Origin: Paramecium sonneborni
Taxonomy: Eukaryota > Ciliophora > Oligohymenophorea > Peniculida > Parameciidae
Direction: 5' to 3'
NCBI GenBank assembly: GCA_905182985.1
Contig: CAJJDN010000058.1
Span: 218,039-282,038 of the forward strand
DNA length: 64,000 nucleotides
Below, one piece after another: positions 1-11,749 of this stretch. The notes beneath the pieces were generated by a model. That model did no database searches and was not told the origin of the DNA. It saw nothing but the letters and a program-made list of their open reading frames with translations. How positions within the stretch are numbered: the stretch's first letter is position 1; every line of letters begins with the position of its first letter. The translations under genes were made by a program, and so were the position numbers.

Positions 1-613
1 GCATGGTTTATTCCAAATATTTTATCTTACTATATTTGCACCAACTGGAAAACATAATGTACCTATCTATTATAAAATTTCCTTAAAATTTGGATCCTTT
101 GTTCGAAACTTATTTGTAGGAGCTCCTGTTAATACTTTAAAAGTAGTTCTAAATTCAAGATATTTCCAAAATGATACCTATTGAATCCAGCACTTATTTA
201 CTTATAAGAACCATATAGTATTGCCCATGCCTTTTCTAATATCATAGCCCATATAGCTCCATCAACTAATTTACAGTAAACCACTTTTTGTTTCTCATCA
301 TTGAAAGGAAAGTGATGATCTACTGTAATTTTTTGCCATTCACCATCAATGCAAAATCTTATTGTTGTATAATTATTATTATGAGATTCAAAAAGTGACT
401 TTATTTATTATGGCCTATCATTTCTTATAGAAAATACTTTGCTGCATATATTGAAACCAAAGGTGCTATCCAATAACAATTACCTAATTTTCCTTGTTTT
501 GGAAATTAAGAACTTTCTTCAACAAATAATGGGAAATCATTAAATGACTTCCAAGATAAGTTTTTATTTTTTCCAAGATTTTATTAAATTGGTGGAAACT
601 CTTAGTCAATCAT
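1..613 (-). CDS. Calpain-family cysteine protease (peptidase C2), N-terminal part; 3' end beyond the window
   Basis: Calcium-dependent papain-fold protease; 187 codons are visible and the frame is open to base 1. Read with TAA/TAG as Gln, it starts at ATG 613, with FPPI then W(K)SFNDFPLF as in calpain N-termini. The nucleophile motif QGKLGNCYWIAPL follows (canonical QG.LGDCW), then the block GEWQKITVDHHFPF and EKAWAILYGSYKQI..AGFNR, matching the calpain EKAYAK..GSYE region. One Asp of the usual VDD is His here. Two introns (415-437, 23 nt; 149-177, 29 nt) restore frame; the second joins AGFNR to the conserved LTGAP. The catalytic His and Asn lie off the left edge. Calpain is clear; subfamily and activity are not. 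Confidence 0.88.
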
Positions 614-1360
614 TAAATAAATAATTAATTTTAAAACAGCTTATCAAAAAAAATTATGATTAAGATAATCATCATCAAAATAATAATTATAAATCAAATT
701 TACAATCCAATTAACAAGATGAAAAAAATAAATTCAAAAATATTTAAAAAAAGATAAAAAATCTGATGATTTAACCTTTTCTTGTTATTTTTAACAATTG
801 TATAATTCTATAAAATAATTAACTTTAAATACAACTAAATTTATCTAAAGATTTTTCAAATTTAAGAAGAAATCGAATAAATTGCAACTAGTTATTAAAA
901 AAATTAAAAATAATTGCTTTAATTTTATTGTAAATATATTTTAGTATTATTCTATAAGTCATACTAAAATTTAATGAAAATAAGATATACAAAGACTAAA
1001 AACATTAATTTTAGGTTAGTAATTAATTAAGTCATTTTTTTTCTGATATAGTGAAATCAATAAGAACTACAATCTTAATTTACTACTACAATTTAATTTT
1101 CAAGGAATTCAAACTATTTCACAAAAACTTCTTTTGATTTTTATATCCTAGATGTTAATAGAAAATAAAAAGTGATTGAAATTAAAATATCAAGGATTAA
1201 AATTATTTGTAATTAATAAAAATTTCTTTTGTATAAAAAATGAATTAATACTTAAATGTATTTATCTATGTATTTGATATTAAGGTAATTTTAACATTAT
1301 ATAAAAATAAGTTAGTAAAATAATAAAAAATAGTATAAAATTTAGAGAATATAAACTTAT
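614..1360. other. Intergenic, A+T rich, between divergent genes
   Basis: Separates the calpain gene (-) from the AN1 gene (+) and must hold both promoters. A plus-strand frame stays open from about 640 to 1139, but with only one stop codon in so A+T-rich a sequence this is not surprising, and it has no recognisable motif. Confidence 0.5.
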
Positions 1361-1771
1361 ATGAATTTAGATGATCAAATGGAAAGATGTGATTTGTAAT
1401 ATTGCAAAAGGAGAGATTTTTTACCATTTAATTGTACACTTTGTAATAAGAAATTTTGCCTTGAACATAAAGATCTAAAAGATCATGAATGTCCATATTA
1501 ATTTACAGAAAAAAAAGCTTTACAATGCTCTAAATGCAAAAATGTTATTCAATATTAATCAAATTAATGTGAAAATGATATTTTAAGATAACATGTATGT
1601 GGATAAATAAAAAAAGAGGAATAAAAATGTAATTAATGTAAAGTAAAACTAAATGAGCTGAATAAATTTTAATGTAAAAAATGTCAACGTGAAGTTTGTC
1701 TTAAACATAGAATGTAGGAGGATCATAATTGTATAAGAATTAATTAGACTGGATGTTGTACTATTATGTGA
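1361..1771 (+). CDS. AN1-type zinc-finger protein with C-terminal CaaX box
   Basis: 136 aa, no intron. Two AN1-type modules are visible: C-x4-C ... FNCTLCNKKFC..H..L.DH.C near residues 10-48, and a second Cys/His set C..CK...LNKFQCKKCQREVC..HR..EDHNC near residues 85-128, with a further Cys-rich stretch (LQCSKCKNV) between. AN1 fingers occur in ZFAND1/2 proteins, which work with ubiquitin, p97 and the proteasome. The protein ends CTIM, a CaaX prenylation motif. Human ZFAND2B/AIRAPL also combines AN1 fingers with a CaaX box and sits on the ER, so membrane anchoring here is a reasonable inference. The kinase gene starts only 17 nt after this stop. Confidence 0.82.
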
Positions 1772-1788
1772 TTATTATAAATTATATT

Positions 1789-3255
<1,467 letters not shown>

Positions 3256-3400
3256 GATTCATAATAAAGTCATTGATTATTGGGATAGAATTTACTCCTT
3301 AAATTTTATTGATTAAGTTTTTTATTGAGTGTTTTGTTGTCTTTCTTTATCCTTCTTTTCGTTGAATCTTTAAAATATATCAGTAGAATAGTATAATGAG

Positions 3401-3640
3401 TCAATAAGTCAGAAATGATAAATGAGGATTATTCCATCTATTTACTTTATTTTTCTGATTTTGCTTCTCTTTTATTAATTCATGAGCTTTTCTAAAAGTT
3501 ATCCAATTTAAATCAGTATCTTTTATTTTTTATCAATAAATTCATTAAATGCCTGAATAGTCTTATGGATCTTTCCATTGTAAATAAGTATCTGATAAAT
3601 GTGAAATACTCACTATTGTACCTATTTTTATTATTTTCAT
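3401..3640 (-). pseudogene. Decayed protein-coding fragment with shifted frames
   Basis: Two clearly protein-like stretches lie in different frames: one from ATG 3640 reading HLSDTYLQWKDPQDYSGI, and a second reading TDLNWITFRKAHELIKEKQ to a TGA at 3401-3403. Between them the frame shifts twice in A-rich runs and no GT...AG intron reconciles them. I take this as a gene relic, common in Paramecium after whole-genome duplication; sequencing errors are the alternative. I do not recognise the family. Confidence 0.45.
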
Positions 3641-5310
3641 TTATTTTATTATATTTAGGATAAAATGAATCATATTAAAATCTTCATAAACAGAAATTAT
3701 TTATATTATATATATCTAATATAATTCTGTATTTACAATAAATATGCTATTTTAAGAGAATATTTATTTCTGCATTTACTTTAATTAAATCTGATTTAAT
3801 AAGTCTATTCTACTTTAGAATTGAGTATAAATCAACAATTTACAGATTTGAAAGCCTGCACAATAAAATCTACCTGAGTATTTACATAATTCATCTTAAT
3901 CTCTAAACAGATTAATCTTAAAGAATAAAAGATAATAAAATTTTCAGATTAATTCAGAAAAAGTATTTTATTATACCTTCATTATTAAAAATTTTTAATG
4001 ATTATGATAGTAATTGTTATATAACTAGAGATATGAAAGAGAAATAATTTAATCTAATTATATGCTATTATGAATTTAAATATATAATTATATGTTACTT
4101 ATATTTAAAACTTTAACCAATCTTTCTTATCAATCAATTTATATTAAATTATTCTCTATTATTCTTTTTTAAAAGTTAGGTTTTCATTCAAAAAATTAGA
4201 AAATTTGGATTCCTTAATTGGATAATTAGAAATTTAGATGTCTATATTCATAATTCCTAAAATATTCATTTCCTCCTTTTTCTAAAACGAGTGATTCAAA
4301 TAAATTTGAAATCCGATCATACATAATACACATTGAAAAATCTAATCTTTCTTCAAAAATTAGTAATAATATATTCATTAATTTTTAATTTGATAAATAA
4401 TTTATCTAAGTTGATTGAATTAACAAATTAATAATTTATTCAAGTTAAAGAATTTTTACTCATTTCCTTTGAAAAACAAAGAATTAAAGATTGTAAGTTG
4501 TTCTTAAATCAAATTTCTATTTATTTTGATAAAATAAATAGGAAGAAATGTATTATTGTATTTAAATAATGATATTATAGTACGAAAATCAATTAATTTT
4601 TATATATAACTAGTGTAATCTGATATTTCACTGAACTTATATTTTAATAATTTGGCGCTTGCAACTAATGAAATTAAGATATGATTATTTAATTTATGGA
4701 ACTATTTTCCTTAAAAGATTAATTTAGATGTTATTTGAATTGGGTAATACTCAATTATAGAATAATAAAAAATTAAATAGATCTAAAATATATATTTATA
4801 AACATTGATATAAAATAGAATTTGTTATTGTTTGTCTTTAAAATAATAATTTTAATCATCCAATTAAATTGTCTTGTATTTTAAAATGATTAAAAAAATA
4901 ATAAGAAATTTTTGAATTTTTGTTTAAAATCTAATCAATTTAAAATAAAGATTTAAAAATTCCGAAATAATGATTTTCAACGCAACAGAAAGTAGAGACT
5001 AAAATAAAATATGTAAATGGTTTTCCTTGATTAAGAAAATAAGAAAAGTTATCGTTTAATTTATGAAATAAAGATATTTGATTGTATTTTAAATTAAAAC
5101 AATTATATTATTTTCTAGAAGGATTATGATTATGATTAAGAAAATTTACGATAGAAGGATATGTGTATAAAAAGGTAATTAATTTTTAAATTTATGAAGT
5201 GGAAATTTTTGTTTTCTAGATTAGTCTGAAGAATATTTGAAAAAAATGAAAAATAAGAAGATGGATTTTGTAGATGCTATTTTATATTTGTGCATGATAT
5301 ATTATATAAA
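3641..5310. other. Long non-coding stretch
   Basis: Very A+T rich with short A/T homopolymers and many TGAs in both strands. A weak plus-strand frame from ATG 5009 to a TGA at 5227-5229 (about 73 codons) has two possible intron-like segments, but neither choice gives a convincing protein. Nothing else supported. Confidence 0.4.
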
Positions 5311-5692
5311 TCAGGCTGTGACAACGTCTCCTCTAACTGTTTCAGCAACAGCGACGGTTTAATCGATCAAATCAGCAGCAACTCCAGCTGAGGTTAAAGC
5401 ACTTCTCAAATGTCCAATGACTGTTGTGAATTGAGCATTAGTGACTCCCATATTGGCATGAACTTCTTTCAAGTTCTAATATATAATAAATATATAATTA
5501 TACTCTTCCTCCCCATGCCTTTGGTCCTCCAAGAGCAGCACATAAAAATGAAGCTGTCTTATTTGTTTAATCAGCCATGTTGATTCCATTGAAGAAATTA
5601 GAAACAGTAGCATCAGCTTGGATGTTAGCATAGAATTATGTTGTGACTGCTGTGACTGCGGCTTCACCTCCTAATTATTCAAAGAGTGTCAT
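5311..5692 (-). CDS. Truncated (2-on-2) haemoglobin, group I
   Basis: 117 aa haem protein that binds O2 and related ligands. The protein begins [20 protein letters not shown], which I recognise as close to Paramecium caudatum haemoglobin. Expected haem-pocket residues are present: Tyr21 (B10), Gln42 (E7), Thr46 (E11) and proximal His69 in LKEVHANMG. Length matches the Paramecium family (116-117 aa). One 28-nt intron (5476-5503, GTA...TAG) splits the gene after W-G-G-R. It is the only cytosolic globin in the window and has no functional neighbour. Family certain; physiological role (O2 storage or NO chemistry) not deducible. Confidence 0.96.
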
Positions 5693-6287
5693 TTTTATAT
5701 TTCTGGATATTTTATTTATGAATTTTTTGGATATACAACATAGTTTTGAACTCAAGAAAATTAAAGATATTTTATAATCGAATATTTTATGTATATTATT
5801 CATTAACTTGTTTTTTGATTCATGAAATCACACTAAGAAATTCACTGACACCATTAGATATTCTTTAGGGGCATTTCATGTTTTGAATTATCTATTATAG
5901 ATTTTACAAAATTAACATTTTATTTTCATAAATCTCTAGAAATTATAAATAATAAAAATAATATAAATGAAATATATTTAATGTTATTTTGTAATCAAAT
6001 CTATAATAATATGAAAGGAAGTGCTAATTTAATAAATAATTATATATAATGACAGTTAATTTTTAATTTATTTAGTGATTAAATGATTGTAATATAGAAT
6101 GAGTGAGTGGTAAATTAAAACATTTTAGTATTAATTGTAATATTTTAGATTGATCCAGTAATAGAAATATTTGAAATAGAATGGTTAAAAATTAGTGAAT
6201 ATTTTTTAATGATACTAGTGCAGTGATGAGAATGTTTAAAATGAGTAAAATAAATAAAAGAATAATAAAAATAATTTGAAAATAGAA
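5693..6287. other. Intergenic between divergent haemoglobin and MORN genes
   Basis: A+T-rich spacer holding the two promoters. No open frame with protein character and no RNA gene seen. Confidence 0.5.
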
Positions 6288-7465
6288 ATGGGTAATTGTT
6301 AAGCATGTATGAATGATCCATAAAATACAAATGAATATGGGGGTCATTAGAATGCTAAAGCATCTTTACACTCAATAGTTAGAAGATCTTAACCATTTTC
6401 AAAAGCATCATTAGCTGAGATAATTAATACTTCATAGCATTAATTGAGAACAAGTCAAAAGCCTTCAATAAATATTTAGAAGGAAGCATCATTATCAATG
6501 GTTGGAAATGGTGTAGATATTTAAAAATAGAAGACAAATTCTGAATAATTAATGTCTGTACATTGTCCAGTAGCAAAGCTTGCATAGCCTTGGGGTAGAC
6601 CAGCAAGTGAACTAGAAAGTTTGATAGGTGCAAAAGTGAAAATGGTGCGTAATAAATTAAAGGAATACTAATATACAAGAGGTGATGATCCAGAGGCTGT
6701 TTATTTAGAGCCTTAAATATTTGAGTAAGGAATGGTCTATGATGGTTAATGGAAATATGGATTAAGATAGGGTAGAGGTATAAGCTATATTCTAAATTAA
6801 AGGGAGATAAGTATGGAAGGAAGGAAGTTATTATGAAGGATATTGGAAAAATAGTTGTGCTCATGGACATGGCAGATTGATACATGCAGATGGAGATTAT
6901 TATGAGGGAGAATGGGATAATGATAAAGCACATGGATAAGGGAAATATGTACATGCAGATGGTGCAAGTTATGAAGGGTGTTGGAAAGATGACAAATAAG
7001 ATGGGGTAGGTCATGAAATATGGCCAGATGGCACAAGTTATAAAGGAGCTTATATATAAAGTAAGAAGGAAGGACATGGGAAATTTAGATGGCCAGATGG
7101 ATCATATTATGAAGGGGAATTCTTAGACAATGCTATTCATGGTATAGGAACTTATGTATGGGGTGATGGAAGAACATATATAGGTTAATGGAGATAAAAC
7201 AAAATGCATGGATCTGGAGAATTTAAATGGGCAGATGGTAGAAGATATAAAGGATCTTATTAGAATGATAAGAAATAAGGTTATGGAACATTTGATTGGC
7301 GTAAATCTCTTTAATATTTGTCTAGCTGATGGATCTAAATATGTAGGAGAATGGCATGATGGTAGATAACATGGATTAGGATCAGTAATTGATGAAAAAG
7401 GAGAAGAACATAAAGGTAGATGGGATAATGGTACATTATTGGAATGGATTACTTAAAAGGATTGA
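6288..7465 (+). CDS. MORN-repeat protein with N-terminal acylation motif
   Basis: 375 aa. MORN repeats, which bind lipids and scaffold membrane-cytoskeleton contacts, run from about residue 145 to the end, about nine to ten units of the form YxGxWxxGxxxGxGxxxWxDG (for example [20 protein letters not shown]). The first ~140 residues are Ser/Gln rich. The N-terminus MGNCQAC has Gly2 for myristoylation and Cys4 and Cys7 for palmitoylation, so membrane attachment is likely. Two introns: 6778-6802 (25 nt, 3' end AAG) and 7301-7325 (25 nt, TAG); removing each restores the exact 10-residue G.G....W.(D/E)G spacing. A ciliary or cortical role is inferred from the family and from the neighbouring STPG gene. 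Confidence 0.9.
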
Positions 7466-7500
7466 GATAGATTATTTAATTAACTATATAGTATATTCAA

Positions 7501-9350
7501 ATGGCTTTTGTATATAGAAGTGAAACTAGAGGCACTTATATACCGAAAACTGAATTAGTAGGACCTGGATAATATGATCACATCCCTGAAATCTAATCAA
7601 GATCAAACCAACATCCATTTAATTCAACTGTCTAAAGAGTAACTAAATCTAATGAACCTAATATACTTCCAGGTCCAGGAACTTACAATCTCTAAGGCTC
7701 CTTTGAGAGTCAAAAAGTCATCTTTCAATCTGATGAACAAGAAATCAAAATATTGGAAGTACCTAAACCAATATCAGTTTTCAGATCTACTACTGTAAGG
7801 TTTAAAGAAAACTCATTTGAAGGACCTGGGTACAATTATCTTATTATATCTAATAGACCTACACAATACTTTTAAGAGGAAAGGAAGAAATTTCACTCTG
7901 CAGGATAACCCAATCGTACAAAAAAAGTCAATATTTTGGAATAATTAGCTAGAGATAAAAAATATATAAGTATACCTTCTATCCCTTCTAATGTTCATCA
8001 AGGCTATATAGAAAATAAAGGTTTTAATCAATAATAAATTAAGACAATATATTGGAATAACATCCTATTGATAACTCATATGATGTTGGTCCAGGATCAT
8101 ATGAACTTAAAAGTACATTTGCTAATACAAAACCCAGAGGAGTATCATGGCATAAACCAAATAGCCAAGAAAAAAAAGATTATAAATCACCTATCGGCCC
8201 TGGTTACTATGATGTTAGTAGTTAATCACAACCTATGTACTAAATGAAACCAACTACATCATTCAGCTCAAAATAAAGTCGTAATACTGATCTCAGATTT
8301 TAAATTTAAAAAAACAACACCGGATATATAAAAAAAGGATTGGATAACAAATAATATAGTTTTCATTAATCAACTAATCCAGGAACTACAGCTAGAGAGA
8401 CTGATATTGATTCAGAGTATAGTTATATCGAAGTATTCTATTTGAATTTATTAGGATGCCACACCAGGACCTGGTTATTACGAAAATGCCTCTACCTAAT
8501 AAACTATTTCTTAATTTCTTAATTAATCTTAAGCTAAAGGTTCTATTAAAACGAGAACTAAAAGATTTCATACAAAATCTGAACATACCCCTGGACCTGG
8601 AAGCTACTAATTAGAAGTAGCTGCCCATAGATTTAAAGGTCCTTAACCTCCCTTCTTGATAAGTAGAAATAGATTTGAATAATAATTTTCTGACACTCCT
8701 GCTCCTGGACAATACAAAGCGGCAAATACTATGGAATAAAGATTAATATAAAAGTTAATGAAAGCTCCTTTAGGATAATTTGGGGTTAATGAAAATAGAT
8801 TTAAAGAATAAAAATTATTAGTTCCAGGTCCTGGAACATATGAAGTTGATAAAATTGAAGATGATAAAAAAGATAAGAAATTACCAGAATAAAAAGGAAC
8901 TTGTGCTTTTATGAGTCAAGCTCCTAAAAGTTAAGATTTATCTATTCCAAATATAAATCCAGCTCCAGGTGCTTATAATGTTAATTAACATACTATTGCT
9001 CATTAAATAATAAAACCAGAAGAGGATGATCCTAAATTGGCAGTTGTTAAACCACCATTTGGGGTTGGATCTGAAAGATGGAAAATTAAAGAAGTAAATG
9101 AAGATGAAGAAGATGATGAACCTTTTTATTTAGAAAAATCAGGATCAAATTAATTAGGATTATTTAAAAAGAAAAAAAAAGATCCCCCTCCTTTCATGTG
9201 CAAGGTTTTATTATATTTTATATAATATAGTAAGAAAGATTTTCAAAAAGTGTTCCTAAAAATAATCAGCCTGGTCCTGTAGATTATGCTGATGGTATTT
9301 TTCCTAATTGGAATAAAAGAACATTTAACATTATATTTGCTGAGATTTGA
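7501..9350 (+). CDS. STPG/SHIPPO sperm-tail PG-rich repeat protein
   Basis: 592 aa. At least ten PGP repeats of the form (L/V/T)xGPGxY spaced through the protein, e.g. LVGPGQYD, LPGPGTYN, VGPGSYEL, IGPGYYDV, TPGPGYYEN, TPGPGSYQ, APGQYKA, VPGPGTYEV, APGAYNV. Such proteins (STPG, ODF3/SHIPPO) are microtubule-associated, many of them inside doublet microtubules of cilia. Three introns: 8021-8043 (23 nt, GTT...AAG), 8433-8454 (22 nt), 9205-9230 (26 nt, GTT...TAG); the coding sum is exactly 593 codons. An acidic stretch (DEDEEDDE) precedes the last exon. Starts 35 nt after the MORN gene. Confidence 0.88.
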
Positions 9351-9367
9351 AAATTATTTTAATTATC

Positions 9368-10404
9368 ATGTTCAATTTTTTTTAATCAATCTGCTGCTTT
9401 TCTAATAGAGAAAAACCAGAAAAAGCCAATAGACCTATACAAAAACCAGTACAAACTCTATCCATTCAACCTGTAGTTTAGGAAACAATGACAAACTAAG
9501 TTTCATAAAACTCCATTATAGAAACGGATTAATACCTACAATTAGATAATGATTACTATATTGAATAAATGGAGTAAGTTCTTATTTGATAATATAAGTT
9601 TCTAATCATCAAGTGATCCTCCTTCTACTTAATTACCCTCTGGTTTTATTCTTTAAGATGAAGTCATAAGTAATCAACCTATGTAAGAGGAAAATGATAG
9701 TAATATCAAAAAGGAACAAACTAGTACTAAAAAAGTATCATTTTTATTCTAATATTATTAAGAAAAGAATATTGAAGCTGTGGGATGCCAATGAAGATGC
9801 TTAGTTACGTATCAATTATGAAAAACACAATGGAAAGTGGAATGAAATTGCTAAACATATGCCAGGAAGAAATGTTTCTTAATGTTGTTAAAGATGGAGA
9901 AGATTACAACCAGTTAAAATTGTAATTAAAATTATATATATTTAATTTAGATTAAAAGAAAGTAATGGACCTAAAATGAAGATGAGAAGATTCTTTAATT
10001 AGTCTAACAACATGGCAAGAATTGGAAATTAATCGCTTTACGTAAAAATTAATTCAACTATAGTGCTCTAGACTTTCCGGGTATTTTGAGCAAATAGATT
10101 AGAGAACGATATATTAATAAAATTGATCCTGATATTAACACTGGCCCATGGACTGAAGCTGAAGATGCCACCATAATTAGATTGTATTAGGATTATGGAG
10201 GTAAATGGAGTCTTATATCCTCTCATCTTAAGGGAAGACCTGTAAATATTTTATTTTTTAATTTATTAGGAAAATATGATCAAAAATCGATTCTATTGTT
10301 ATATCAGAAGAGTTCATCTTGGAGTTTAGAACCCATATCAAATTGTATATTAAGAGAACTCAGATAGTGAACTTAGTTCAAGCGATGACATGGAATTTGA
10401 ATGA
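9368..10404 (+). CDS. R1R2R3 Myb-type transcription factor
   Basis: 308 aa DNA-binding protein. A Gln-rich, low-complexity N-terminal ~115 residues is followed by KKKRILKLWDANEDAQL and three Myb/SANT repeats: LWDANEDAQL...GKWNEIAKHMPGR..QCCQRW; QWTQNEDEKILQL..QHGKNWKLIA...IRERY; PWTEAEDATIIRLYQDYGGKWSLISSHLKGR..MIKNRF. The regularly spaced Trp residues and the IKNRFY end are those of c-Myb/MYB3R proteins. Four introns: 9574-9598 (AAG), 9735-9762 (AAG), 9922-9950, 10242-10269. The acidic tail ENSDSELSSSDDMEFE could be an activation region. Starts 17 nt after the STPG gene stop. Confidence 0.92.
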
Positions 10405-11071
10405 TATATATTATTTAGTAATTCCTTAAGAATTTTTAAATTATTTTTATTCATGATAAATTAATTAATTTTTCATATTTTACAAAAATATGATCAATTA
10501 ATTATGTAATTTGATAATAATGTATTTTGAAAATTAAAATTATTGATAATATAATATATTCAAAAAGCAAAGATCTATCCATAAATTTATTTTTCTTATA
10601 AAAAAAAAAAATTTAACAAATTAATTTTATATGTAATTTATGTTCGAATTTTAGTTCATCTACAATTATATCCTATAATTCAATTATCTTGAATTATTGT
10701 TTGACGTTAAGATTTTTTTATTTGCTAAACTTTTTTATGGTAAAAATATATTAATTTTTAACTTCTTTTTTTAATTCAATATTTGTGAATTTATTTTTAA
10801 TTGCTGACTTTTTTTTTTTAATTTACAAGATAAGAAAATTCTCAAAATTTTTCTATTTAATTAGAAAATCATAAGTTATGGTGGATTACTTAAATTAATC
10901 TAATAGGAATATATTTTTGTTTTTTATATCAATAGTCTAATTAAATATGTATAATGAATTTTTTTAAACACTATTTATTAATAATAAATGAGATGATTTT
11001 AAAATTCTTATTCATAATTTGATATTACATTTTAATTATATATATTTACAAACCTTTTTCAAGAAAATTAA
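10405..11071. other. Intergenic
   Basis: A+T rich, with several T and A tracts of 8-11 nt. No supported feature. Confidence 0.5.
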
Positions 11072-11714
11072 ATGATTTAGAATTGGGACTTTAATATGTC
11101 AATAAACTCAGCTATTAATGTTTTAGAAGGTAATACCTCAATTTTAAAAAATAGAATATAATTTATCAAATTAAGAATACAAAGATATTATTTTAAGTTA
11201 TCATATTTAAAGAATACTTAAATAAAACCATACTTCAATTCCTCTAAAAGTGTTTGAAGAGCAACCAAATATATCAGAATAATCATCCATAATCCAAAAT
11301 AAATTTTCAAAATTAAGAGAAAAATTTAACGAGATATATTATGGCTTGAATTCAACCATTTAAAGGGGTCTTAAAGAAGCTTAAAATATTTTTTAAGATG
11401 TTGAATCTAACAATATTCCCATAATTAATGATTACATAAAAAAAATTAATTAATAGATATAGGAAATTGGAAGAATATTGTAAAACTCTCGTAAAGAATC
11501 TTAAAAAGAAGAATTTGAATGTGAGAATTGTATTGATTTTGAATTAGAGTTTATTAATTTAGTGTCAACTTTTAACTACTAAAATAAAAGATTATAAGAA
11601 ATAGAGGAAAAATTATTGATTCAGAAAAATTAATTTGAAAAATAATCACAATAGATTGAGAATTATTAAAAAGAATTTTAAGATAGATTTATGGCTATTC
11701 TTAAAGAAGAATGA
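11072..11714 (+). CDS. Coiled-coil protein, unrecognised
   Basis: 205 aa after removal of one 25-nt intron (11130-11154). Mostly Lys/Glu/Gln-rich helix with heptad-like spacing, especially the last 70 residues (QKRLQEIEEKLLIQKNQFEK...). A short Cys pair sits in FECENCIDF. Codon count is exact (206 including stop). No family recognised. It lies 35 nt upstream of the CPSF2 gene on the same strand. The ATG at 11090 is an in-frame alternative start. Confidence 0.72.
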
Positions 11715-11749
11715 ATTTATTTTAATTATTTTATATTTATATTAAGTAA

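Noticed and set aside
640..1139. Plus-strand frame open for about 165 codons in the first spacer
   Set aside because: With TGA as the only stop and this base composition, such runs are expected by chance; no start context, motif or intron pattern supports it.
5009..5229. Possible small plus-strand gene upstream of haemoglobin
   Set aside because: Two intron-like segments exist but every combination ends at once in TGA or gives a low-complexity peptide.
5476..5667. Standard-code open frame on the minus strand across the haemoglobin gene
   Set aside because: It is out of frame with the haemoglobin sequence and crosses its intron; it is a shadow.
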